From positions 1 to 7,322 of the forward strand of contig DYKL01000176.1 of the NCBI GenBank assembly GCA_020722645.1: DNA of 7,322 nucleotides, read 5' to 3'. This document shows, piece after piece, positions 1-7,066 of the stretch. The notes beneath the pieces are model-generated. The model made no database searches. It saw only the letters and a program-made list of their open reading frames with translations, and had not been told where the DNA came from. Within the stretch, counting starts at the first letter, position 1, and every line of letters begins with the position of its first letter. The position numbers were made by a program, and so were the translations under genes. The DNA comes from Acetofilamentum sp. (GTDB lineage Bacteria; Bacteroidota; Bacteroidia; Bacteroidales; JAFGUD01).

Positions 1-23
1 ACACAAATTTATATAGTTTGTGT
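1..23. repeat. Perfect 7-bp inverted repeat at the left edge
   Basis: ACACAAA (1-7) is matched by TTTGTGT (17-23) around a 9-base AT-rich spacer, and one wobble pair plus one A-T pair could extend it inward. No T-tract follows on the plus strand. On the minus strand the following bases lie outside the window, so a terminator for a minus-strand gene cannot be tested. The rest of 1-112 shows no recognisable gene. Confidence 0.4.
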
Positions 24-112
24 ACCAATAATTCTTGGCACACTCCCGAACAGCTATGGATTTAGAATTTTATTATTTCTACTAATACTGCAAAATTATC
101 AAATCTTATGAT

Positions 113-140
113 ATAAGACAAAAGTCTTGTTCATTTTTTT
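113..140 (+). terminator. Possible weak terminator hairpin, plus strand
   Basis: The stem pairs 113-119 with 124-130 (core AAGAC/GTCTT, with one U-G pair further out) around an AAAA loop. Three bases later there is a run of seven T (134-140). The stem is AT-rich and the T-run is not directly attached, so it would be a weak terminator. No plus-strand gene that would use it is recognisable to the left. Confidence 0.3.
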
Positions 141-157
141 ACAGTGGGACGCTACAC

Positions 158-182
158 AAAAAAAGCCCCAATCTCTTGGAGC
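158..182 (-). terminator. Rho-independent terminator of tRNA-Asp
   Basis: Read on the minus strand, GCTCCAA (182-176) pairs with TTGGGGC (171-165), giving seven pairs with one U-G. The loop is GAGA, a stable GNRA tetraloop, and seven T follow directly (164-158). It starts four bases after the CCA end of the tRNA, so it clearly belongs to that unit. Confidence 0.87.
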
Positions 183-186
183 ATTC

Positions 187-263
187 TGGCGGTCCGGACG
201 GGACTCGAACCCGCGACCCTCGGCGTGACAGGCCGATATTCTAACCAACTGAACTACCGAACC
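187..263 (-). tRNA. tRNA-Asp (anticodon GTC)
   Basis: This is a 77-nt tRNA that reads GAC/GAU codons. The acceptor stem pairs GGTTCGG (263-257) with CCGGACC (197-191), with one U-G pair. The discriminator base is G and the CCA end is encoded (189-187). The anticodon stem TCGGC/GCCGA encloses the loop CTGTCAC, with anticodon GTC at 229-227 on the minus strand. The T arm is GCGGG-TTCGAGT-CCCGT and the D stem is GTTC/GAAT. It forms its own transcription unit, with a promoter about ten bases upstream and a terminator just downstream. No sign of an integrated element or a duplicated tRNA end was seen nearby. Confidence 0.97.
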
Positions 264-279
264 ATTTTTTAATGCGTTG

Positions 280-309
280 CAAAAGTAATATAAAATTTTT
301 ACCTGCAAA
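280..309 (-). promoter_or_regulatory. Bacteroidota-type promoter of tRNA-Asp
   Basis: On the minus strand the -33 element TTTG (309-306) is followed after 18 bases by TACTTTTG (287-280), an exact match to the TAnnTTTG -7 element used by the primary sigma factor of Bacteroidota. Transcription would start roughly 6-10 bases before the mature tRNA 5' end at 263. The DNA just upstream of -33 is almost pure A/T, with A-tracts on the minus strand including an eleven-base run (342-332). This resembles an UP element, as expected for a stable RNA promoter. Confidence 0.65.
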
Positions 310-444
310 AAAAATATTCAACTTTTTTATATTTTTTTTTTTGATTTTATTTCAGATTTGAATATCAATAAATTACATCTTCGTGCGAGAAATTAACTTG
401 GTATTTATGTCTTTAAAACAATTTTACAAACTCGATAAATCTTA

Positions 445-507
445 GCACTATGTATAATGAACTATGCACTATAAACTATGAACTATGAACTATGCACTAT
501 TTACTAT
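445..507. repeat. Heptanucleotide tandem array (9 x 7 bp) behind the phosphatase gene
   Basis: Nine 7-bp units lie head to tail without indels. In plus-strand order they are GCACTAT, GTATAAT, GAACTAT, GCACTAT, AAACTAT, GAACTAT, GAACTAT, GCACTAT, TTACTAT. The consensus is GMACTAT (ATAGTKC on the gene strand). The array stops two bases before the stop codon of the receptor phosphatase (510-512). In the direction of that gene, eight of nine units contain TAG. No GC-rich hairpin or T-tract that would act as a terminator is visible in or after the array. Confidence 0.93.
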
Positions 508-509
508 GC

Positions 510-3500
510 TTAATCCCAAATATATTTTACTCCGACAACGATAACATCATCTATTTGTTGATATTTGACACCCATCCAGTTTTCAAAGGTTTTGTCGAGA
601 GTTGCCTTTTGTTGATCCATAGGCTGGTCTTTGATTGTCAGGAATAATTTTTCGAGACGTGTGAGTTTAAACTTTTTACCACCCGGTCCGCCAAACTGGG
701 AAGCATAACCATCTGAAAATGTGTAAAGTAAATCACCTTTTTGTGGAGTAAAGTAATGAGTTGTAAATGGAGTTTCGACTTCTTCGAAAATACCTATTGG
801 TTTGCGGTCGGCTTTCAGCTCAATAACTTCTTCACCTCTGACTATAAACAAAGGATTAAAAGCACCGGCAAACTGTAATGATTTTTGTTTTGGGTTTATT
901 ATGTACAAAGCCATATCCATCCCGTCTTTTGCTTCTTCTACCTGACCTGTCTGATGCAGTGCATTGACAATCCCTGTACGTAAACTGTCTAAAATCTGTC
1001 CGGCAGTTAATTGGTCATTTTCTCTATGCACAATTTCATCTAACAATGCCGAACCCAACATGCTCATAAATGCACCCGGGACACCGTGTCCGGTACAGTC
1101 GGCAGCGACAACGACTATTATATCATCAATTTGTTTAATCCAGTAAAAATCACCCGAAACTATATCACGCGGTCTGTACAGCACAAAAGATTCAGGCAAT
1201 ATACTGTGCATATATCCCTTTGGCGGTAATATTGCAGCTTGTATTCGCTTTGCATAATATATACTGTCCATTATTTCTTCTTGTTGGCTTGCAATTGCAT
1301 CGCGTTGTTTTTCGGCAATATCACGTTGTTTAGTAATTTCATCACGTTGAGCTATAATTTCTTCCTGTTGTTGTTCAAGTTCAGAGTTTTTAGCCTCAAT
1401 TTCTGACTTTTGTTGCTCAATTTCAAAGGTTCTTTCTTTTACAAGTCGTTCAAGATGTTCATTTTGAGCTTTCAATGCTCTTTCACGCCATTTTATAAAA
1501 ATATATACGGCAACAATTACAATCAGAATATTTCCAATTATAAACCACCATCTGAACCAGAAAGGTTTCAATATCTCAAAAGATATACTTTCGTAATAAC
1601 TCCATATATCATCTTTACCTTTTGCTCTGAAAAGAAATGTATATTTTCCGGGAGGCAAATTCTGATATGCAGCTTTGTATGGAACTCCTGATGAAGACGT
1701 GTAAATTCTTTTTTTACCTCTCAGATAATAATCATAAACTATTGATTGTTCATTTTTGAAAGATAATCCCGAAAGTTCAAAAATAAAATTATTCTGGTTG
1801 TGTTTCAGAACTTTTGGCAATGAATTGGCATTTTCGCCATTAAGTATAATTGATTCAACACGGCAATCGGGGGCATATTTATGTTCGCTTTTCTTTTTAA
1901 TGTCATAAGTTGCTATTCCGTGCAAAGTACCAATCCAGAGCATACCTTTTGCATCAACAAGTAATCCGTCAATTGCAATTTCGTTTCCGGGTAAACCATC
2001 TTGTGCATTAACTTCAAATTCAGAAACCATTTCATTCAGATTAACGTAATTCAAGCCTTGATTTGTTCCTATCCATAAATGAGAAGTATCATTAGCCCGC
2101 GATAATGCTGTAATTGAATTATGCGAAAGATTATTTATTTTTAAATATTCAAGTTTTTTGTTATTTAAAAGATACAGTCCGTTTTCAGTTCCGATAAAAA
2201 TTTTGTCGTATATTTTTTCAATTGTAGAAACAGAATATTCCAGATTTATATAAGGTTTTAATGTTCCGTTGTCAAAATAGACCAAACCGGTGTTATTTGC
2301 CCCGACTACTGTATCATTTATTTCGTAAAAATCCTGCAGTAAAGTAGTTGAACTATTTTCAATCATAACCGGGCTGTCATAGAAACTTTTGAAATAGTAA
2401 ACAATGCCATTATAACCGGTTGAGATAAAAATTTCACCTTTAGAACTGATAAAAATATTTTTCAGGAATTGTAATTTAGTTTCAAAAAGATTCGTATTGA
2501 CAATTTTTTTTGTTTTTGGCTCAACTTCATACAAACCATTTTCAGAAGCCACAATTATGTTGTTGTTTATGTTTTCGGCAGTAACAAATGAGCTTAAACC
2601 GTCAGAAAATTTTGAGGAAATATTTGTCAGAGAATCTTCAAGGACATATAAAGTATTGTTGAAACTGAACCATAAGTAGTTCATATTATCCTGAGTAATT
2701 GAATTAACGTAAAATTTCAGTTTATCGGGATAGATAATACGGAGGCTTTTATTTGTAAGTTTTTGAATACCACCGTAATATCCGAACCAAATATTTTCTT
2801 CATTATCAACGTAGAATGATAATATTTTCTGACCTGATAAACCAATTGACTGATCGTAAACAATAGGACTTAAATTCAGAGAGAAAATCTGATATGCTTT
2901 AAAATTGCTTATCAGCCAAATAGCACCGTCTGATGTCTGCCTTATTTTTTGAATTGTAGAAGTTATATTTGAAGCCTGATTTATTGTTTCGCCGAGATTT
3001 TTGTTTAAAACATTGTAGAAATCTGTATAATAAATACCCTGAGCCGAAGAAATCCAGATTTTTTGATCGGAATCAACAAATACATAATAATTTGGTTCGT
3101 TATTAATTTTAATCAAATCAAAATTATCCATATCAAAAATAAACAATCCATCGCTGGAAGCAATTAAAAATGAAGATTCTTCAGGTATTTCAGCTATTGA
3201 GTGGACATTTGAGGGTGAATTTTTTATAACTTCTTTAAAAATAATTTCTGAATTTTTAGTATAAATTACAATACCTGCATCACCATAAAACCACTTATTA
3301 TTTTCAGAATCAATAAGTATATGTTTGAAAGGGGTTCCATATTTAAGAGTGTCAAAAACGCCGTTTCTGAATGTAGAAACACCTTTTAAAGTTGCAAAAT
3401 ATAAAGTTCCGTTTGCCCCTTGTTTTATATCCATAACTTCGTTACCAACCAAACCGTTACTTGAATCAAAGGTCTTCATTGTTCTGCCGTTGAATTTAAC

Positions 3501-5264
3501 TGCACCCGAAAAAGTGCCGAACCAGATATAACCTTCGTTGTCCTGAAAAATTGAAGTTATGTTTTCTTGTGGTAATCCTTCGTCAGAACCGTAAAATACG
3601 AAAGGGAAAACTCCAATATTATAGGTTTGGTGCAATGCTACAAGGAACTTTTCTGCTGCTTTGAAGGGCATTCCGGTTTGTTGTTTAAAAAATTCGTCGA
3701 ATATTCCGTATTGTTCAGCATAATCAAAAAATTCAAGAATTTTCTGTCTTAATTTCGGGTGATTTGATTTGATAGCCCAACCGCCCATACTTATTTCTCC
3801 AAGAATAAATTTTGCTTCAAGATTTTCATATTCAGGCAGGCTGTATATTGAAATAGTTACTAATGTGTAATCAGCTTTTCCGCTTGCAACATCATCAAGC
3901 ATTTCAGTAGAATTAACATAATAATAGTTTGTAATTCCGTTATTAATCATTGCTTGTTCATACGATGAACCTTTTGAAGTAACACCTTTTAATTTTTTCA
4001 AATCAGCAACGGTAGTAATTTTTTGATCTTTATTTCCAACAACGATTGTGGCATTGGGCATATATTCTATAATGTCTAATTTTGACATACGCCAGGGAAC
4101 CGGAGCAAGCAAATCGCAAGCTATATCAACATCTTCAAAATATTTTGGTGTATAAGAACTGTCTTTGTATATTATGCCGTCATCAGCCTGAAAATATATT
4201 TCCAAATCAGGTGCAATTCTAATTTCAAGTTCCAGATGTAAAAAATTTGCTAATGCTTCTGCCAGAAGATGTGAAAATTGCTTTTGACCTGTTTTACTGT
4301 ATATCAACTCTCTTTCACGTAAAGCAACAACTAATTTGCCGGAATTGATAATGTCATCAAAACTTCTTGTAATTATTACATCAGATGTTGAATATGAGTT
4401 TATTATATCAAGGTAAGTTTTAAAATCTATTCCGTAAGATTCCTGAAAAAGAAGATTTAAAGTTCCGTTTCCTTTAATTGTTTCGTAAAAATTATTTATT
4501 TCCTCGGCTAATTCCAGATTATCGTTTTCCACAGCCCAACCAACATCAAAAGGTTTACCTACAGGAAAAGCTAATTTGACGTTATTGGAATTTTCATTTA
4601 TAAATTTTAATGCTAAATATGAAACGGCAATAAATCCGTCAACTTTGCCGGTTTTTAACAATTCCTGCGATTCTTCTTCTGATTTTGTTCTTATAAGAAT
4701 AATTTCATTGTTTAATTTCTGATTAATTATTTCAATATTTTTTTCATAACTTGAATTTTCAAGCAGAGCGATTTTTTTCCCTCTTAAATCTTCGTAATTC
4801 CTGATTTCTTTAATTTCAATCAAATCCAAATATTCTTCCGGAAATAATTGTTGCATAAAAAAGTCCCAGCCTTTTGCAGTCTTTTCGACAACCAGCAAGT
4901 CAGAAACTTGCATAATTCCTGCGTAATCGTAAATTTTCTTTCTCCAGTCAAACACATAAATAGTACCGCAGATAAAATCAGCTTTTTTCAGCGCATCAGG
5001 AGTGTAATAATAATCGGGGTTTGTTTCCAAATCTTCGGGGCGAACACCGTCATTCGTAAAATTTTCTTCCCATGTAGTCTCAATAACAATTAGCTCAACA
5101 TTTAAAAATTTTGCAAATTCAGAGGCAATTTTGTAATTAATGCTGTTTTTGCTACTTTCGGTGAATGCTGCGTACATAACACCGCTTTTCTTTATCTCTT
5201 TTAATGATCTGGGATAAAGGAAAAAAGGTAAAAAAATGAATATAATTATCAGTGCTTTTTTCAT
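510..5264 (-). CDS. Membrane receptor phosphatase: tandem solute-binding domains, double propeller, Y_Y_Y, SpoIIE/PP2C
   Basis: The 1584-residue protein should sense a periplasmic signal and dephosphorylate a cytoplasmic phospho-Ser/Thr protein. An in-frame TTG lies one codon upstream, but ATG at 5264-5262 is preferred because it opens a typical signal peptide (MKKALIII, about 1-20). No Shine-Dalgarno is seen. Domain order: two SBP_bac_3-like domains (about 21-285 and 298-535), with matching YTP, Cys and Trp-Arg positions (W107-R108 and W391-R392). Next come fourteen Reg_prop-like repeats (about 556-1128; IWFG around W581 and LWIG around W1110), probably two seven-bladed propellers, then Y_Y_Y (about 1155-1232), one membrane span (about 1240-1260) and a Gln/Glu-rich coiled coil (about 1262-1335). 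The SpoIIE/PP2C domain ends the protein, with metal ligands D1372 (SGDFYW), D1389 (ADCTGHG), D1518 (FSDG) and D1572/D1573, so it looks active. Related Bacteroidota receptors often end in a histidine kinase; here the output is a phosphatase. No partner STAS, anti-sigma or sigma gene lies in the window. The ligand is unknown. Confidence 0.95.
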   Translation of the reverse strand: MKKALIIIFIFLPFFLYPRSLKEIKKSGVMYAAFTESSKNSINYKIASEFAKFLNVELIVIETTWEENFTNDGVRPEDLETNPDYYYTPDALKKADFICGTIYVFDWRKKIYDYAGIMQVSDLLVVEKTAKGWDFFMQQLFPEEYLDLIEIKEIRNYEDLRGKKIALLENSSYEKNIEIINQKLNNEIILIRTKSEEESQELLKTGKVDGFIAVSYLALKFINENSNNVKLAFPVGKPFDVGWAVENDNLELAEEINNFYETIKGNGTLNLLFQESYGIDFKTYLDIINSYSTSDVIITRSFDDIINSGKLVVALRERELIYSKTGQKQFSHLLAEALANFLHLELEIRIAPDLEIYFQADDGIIYKDSSYTPKYFEDVDIACDLLAPVPWRMSKLDIIEYMPNATIVVGNKDQKITTVADLKKLKGVTSKGSSYEQAMINNGITNYYYVNSTEMLDDVASGKADYTLVTISIYSLPEYENLEAKFILGEISMGGWAIKSNHPKLRQKILEFFDYAEQYGIFDEFFKQQTGMPFKAAEKFLVALHQTYNIGVFPFVFYGSDEGLPQENITSIFQDNEGYIWFGTFSGAVKFNGRTMKTFDSSNGLVGNEVMDIKQGANGTLYFATLKGVSTFRNGVFDTLKYGTPFKHILIDSENNKWFYGDAGIVIYTKNSEIIFKEVIKNSPSNVHSIAEIPEESSFLIASSDGLFIFDMDNFDLIKINNEPNYYVFVDSDQKIWISSAQGIYYTDFYNVLNKNLGETINQASNITSTIQKIRQTSDGAIWLISNFKAYQIFSLNLSPIVYDQSIGLSGQKILSFYVDNEENIWFGYYGGIQKLTNKSLRIIYPDKLKFYVNSITQDNMNYLWFSFNNTLYVLEDSLTNISSKFSDGLSSFVTAENINNNIIVASENGLYEVEPKTKKIVNTNLFETKLQFLKNIFISSKGEIFISTGYNGIVYYFKSFYDSPVMIENSSTTLLQDFYEINDTVVGANNTGLVYFDNGTLKPYINLEYSVSTIEKIYDKIFIGTENGLYLLNNKKLEYLKINNLSHNSITALSRANDTSHLWIGTNQGLNYVNLNEMVSEFEVNAQDGLPGNEIAIDGLLVDAKGMLWIGTLHGIATYDIKKKSEHKYAPDCRVESIILNGENANSLPKVLKHNQNNFIFELSGLSFKNEQSIVYDYYLRGKKRIYTSSSGVPYKAAYQNLPPGKYTFLFRAKGKDDIWSYYESISFEILKPFWFRWWFIIGNILIVIVAVYIFIKWRERALKAQNEHLERLVKERTFEIEQQKSEIEAKNSELEQQQEEIIAQRDEITKQRDIAEKQRDAIASQQEEIMDSIYYAKRIQAAILPPKGYMHSILPESFVLYRPRDIVSGDFYWIKQIDDIIVVVAADCTGHGVPGAFMSMLGSALLDEIVHRENDQLTAGQILDSLRTGIVNALHQTGQVEEAKDGMDMALYIINPKQKSLQFAGAFNPLFIVRGEEVIELKADRKPIGIFEEVETPFTTHYFTPQKGDLLYTFSDGYASQFGGPGGKKFKLTRLEKLFLTIKDQPMDQQKATLDKTFENWMGVKYQQIDDVIVVGVKYIWD

Positions 5265-5285
5265 CAAAATTTCACGTTAAGCAAT

Positions 5286-5320
5286 CTTATAAAAAGCAAT
5301 TATTATGCCTTTTTTATAAG
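5286..5320. repeat. Inverted repeat upstream of the receptor gene
   Basis: CTTATAAAAA (5286-5295) and TTTTTATAAG (5311-5320) are perfect 10-bp complementary arms separated by 15 bases. Bases just inside (GCA/TGC) could add pairs with a bulge. It lies 22-56 bases upstream of the receptor ATG, where an operator or 5' UTR hairpin could sit. It is AT-only, so chance is a real alternative. Confidence 0.5.
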
Positions 5321-5343
5321 AATAATTGATTTATTTTCTATTT

Positions 5344-5357
5344 ACATTAAATAATGT
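5344..5357. promoter_or_regulatory. Palindrome, possible operator
   Basis: ACATTA-AA-TAATGT is a perfect palindrome with 6-bp arms and a 2-bp centre, the size of a site for a dimeric regulator. It lies between the two divergent genes, 80 bases from the receptor ATG and 117 from the transporter ATG. No regulator gene is in the window to pair it with. Confidence 0.3.
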
Positions 5358-5366
5358 GATAAATTA

Positions 5367-5398
5367 TTTACAAATATTAAATTTGACTTTACAAATAT
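5367..5398. repeat. 11-bp direct repeat, 21-bp period, in the divergent intergenic region
   Basis: TTTACAAATAT occurs identically at 5367-5377 and 5388-5398. The start-to-start distance of 21 bp is two helical turns, which would place two bound proteins on the same face of the DNA. It is near the middle of the 209-bp region between the divergent genes and could serve either or both. The sequence is AT-rich, so confidence in a function is low; the repeat itself is certain. Confidence 0.55.
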
Positions 5399-5425
5399 CG
5401 TAAAAAATTTAATTCATTGCATTTT

Positions 5426-5454
5426 TTTTATTTTTCGTAAATAAAACTTTATTT
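5426..5454. repeat. Overlapping inverted repeats just upstream of the transporter gene
   Basis: TTTTATTT (5426-5433) pairs perfectly with AAATAAAA (5439-5446) across a 5-base spacer. The same central arm also matches TTTATTT (5448-5454) in inverted orientation. The two pairings exclude each other. The group ends 19 bases before the transporter ATG. The arms contain only A/T, so any RNA hairpin would be weak; a protein-binding site is as likely. Confidence 0.4.
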
Positions 5455-5473
5455 TGCAATTCAAATTACAGTT

Positions 5474-7066
5474 ATGAATTTTGAATGGATTTATACTGAT
5501 TTACCTGCATTGCTGATAATAATTTCAGCCGGAATATTAATCGGAAAAATTAAAATTAAGGGTATTTCGCTTGATTTATCGGGCGTTTTATTATCTGCCC
5601 TGATTTTGGGTCATTTCGGATTTGAATTATCCAAAGAATTTTTAAATCTAGGCTTATTACTATTTGTTTTTACTGTCGGTATGCAAGCCGGACCGGGTTT
5701 TTTCGACTCTTTCAAAAAGCAAGGGCGTCAGTTCCTGCTTTTTGCTTTTGTAATAATTGCAACTACTTCAATAGTTTCATACTTAATCAGAGAATTAACC
5801 GGTATTGACAAAGCCCTGAATGTGGGTATTTTTGCAGGTGCTATGACTAGTTCACCCGGACTTGCTGCAGCTACTGATGTTTCTGAGTCTCCCTTAGTTT
5901 CTATTGCTTATGGACTCTCCTATCCTATCGGTTTAATCGGCGTTGTTCTGGCTGTTAATATATTTCCGAAAATTTTCAAAATTAATGTCCAAAATGAAGA
6001 AAAAAAATATTTCGCTTCTTTAAAAGATGAGTATCCTGATGTTTTTGGCAGAACTTTTGAAGTTTCAAATCCGAATATTAATAATAAATCTCTTAAAGAA
6101 ATCAATCTCAGAGGTATTACTAACTGCACTGCTTCAAGATGTATGAAACAAGACAAATCGTTTATTCCAAACGGAGACACAATATTACATACAGGTTGCT
6201 TGATTAGGCTTGTTGGTACCGAACAAGATTTAAAAAAAGCAGAATTACTATTCGGAAAACCTGTCGATAAAGAAATACCCCTTTCGCTTGATTATGACAT
6301 TCGATGGTTAGTTGTTACAAACAAAAAAGTAATTAATAAATCATACAAATCAATAAATATTGCAGAAACTTTTAATGCACAGGTTGTAAGAATAAGACGT
6401 TCAGGGATTGATATAACTCCAACACCTTCAACTGTATTCAAATTTGGCGATAAGCTGATGATTGCAGGACAAAAAGAAGGCGTTAATAATGTCGCAAAAG
6501 TTTTAGGAAATGATGAAAAAAGATTGTCTGAAACAGATTTACTACCGCTGTTTTTGGGCTTACTGATTGGTATTCTGATTGGCAAAATTGAAATTCCTTT
6601 TTTCGGATTGTTCAATTTTAAACTTGGTTATACAGGCGGTGCATTGTTATCCGGTTTGATTCTAAGCAGATTAGGTAAAACCGGACCTGTTTTGTGGACA
6701 TTATCAGCAACAGCAAATCAACTTCTCAGAAAAATCGGACTGACTTTTTTTCTTGCCGTTGTCGGAACTTCTGCCGGTAAAGAACTTATTGCGACACTTG
6801 CCGATAAGGGTTTTACATTAATTTGGATTAGTTTTGTTTTAACATTTTTGCCTATTATCATTGGCATTTTGATGGGAAAATATATTTTCAAGATGAATTT
6901 TCTTACACTACTTGGCTTAATTACCGGTGTTATGACAAGTACACCTGGACTTGGAGCAGTTCAGTCAAAATCTGATACAAATGCCGCTCCGGTGGCTTAT
7001 GCAACGGTTTATCCTTTTGCTTTGGTTCTGGTTATTATTTTTGCTCAGATTCTTGTACTGTTTTGA
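5474..7066 (+). CDS. AspT/YidE-family transporter with two RCK_C domains
   Basis: This 530-residue inner-membrane protein has the duplicated layout of the Asp-Al_Ex (AspT/YidE/YbjL) family: a hydrophobic half, a soluble centre, and a second hydrophobic half. The N-terminal half (about 8-168) and C-terminal half (about 355-530) each show five to six hydrophobic segments. Each half carries the same family motif, GAMTSSPGL at 122-130 and GVMTSTPGL at 485-493, which shows the internal duplication. The centre holds two RCK_C (TrkA_C)-like domains, about 195-262 and 273-347, expected to be cytoplasmic and possibly ligand-binding regulators. Length is near the family norm of about 550. The ATG at 5474 places the first hydrophobic segment near residue 10; no Shine-Dalgarno is seen. 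The family includes the aspartate:alanine exchanger AspT, but many members have no known substrate, so none is assigned here. It is transcribed away from the receptor phosphatase with 209 bp between the start codons. No gene follows within the window and its stop codon runs into a repeat array. Confidence 0.93.
   Translation: MNFEWIYTDLPALLIIISAGILIGKIKIKGISLDLSGVLLSALILGHFGFELSKEFLNLGLLLFVFTVGMQAGPGFFDSFKKQGRQFLLFAFVIIATTSIVSYLIRELTGIDKALNVGIFAGAMTSSPGLAAATDVSESPLVSIAYGLSYPIGLIGVVLAVNIFPKIFKINVQNEEKKYFASLKDEYPDVFGRTFEVSNPNINNKSLKEINLRGITNCTASRCMKQDKSFIPNGDTILHTGCLIRLVGTEQDLKKAELLFGKPVDKEIPLSLDYDIRWLVVTNKKVINKSYKSINIAETFNAQVVRIRRSGIDITPTPSTVFKFGDKLMIAGQKEGVNNVAKVLGNDEKRLSETDLLPLFLGLLIGILIGKIEIPFFGLFNFKLGYTGGALLSGLILSRLGKTGPVLWTLSATANQLLRKIGLTFFLAVVGTSAGKELIATLADKGFTLIWISFVLTFLPIIIGILMGKYIFKMNFLTLLGLITGVMTSTPGLGAVQSKSDTNAAPVAYATVYPFALVLVIIFAQILVLF

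Noticed and set aside
1..111. An open plus-strand frame from the left edge to TGA at 109-111 (36 codons), followed by a hairpin and T-run
   Set aside because: The peptide is not recognisable, the frame has no visible start and contains the 7-bp inverted repeat. AT-rich DNA gives such frames by chance. More sequence to the left would settle it.
99..308. A 69-codon open frame on the minus strand
   Set aside because: It reads through the tRNA-Asp, its terminator and its promoter. The peptide is the usual artefact of translating a tRNA.
445..507. A CRISPR array
   Set aside because: The units are 7 bp and contiguous, with no spacers, and no cas gene is in the window. The same applies to 7065-7283.
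5265..5267. TTG as the start codon of the receptor gene
   Set aside because: ATG is the next codon and is immediately followed by the Lys-Lys of the signal peptide, so the TTG start adds only one residue with no support.
5450..5456. TATTTTG as the -7 element of the transporter promoter
   Set aside because: It is one base short of TAnnTTTG and no TTG lies at the right distance upstream; the nearest (5417-5419) is about 30 bases away. No convincing promoter was found for either protein gene.
5920..6615. Minus-strand open frames inside the transporter gene, and short plus-strand frames inside the receptor gene
   Set aside because: They are shadows of well-supported genes with clear domain content in the other strand, and none of their peptides is recognisable.
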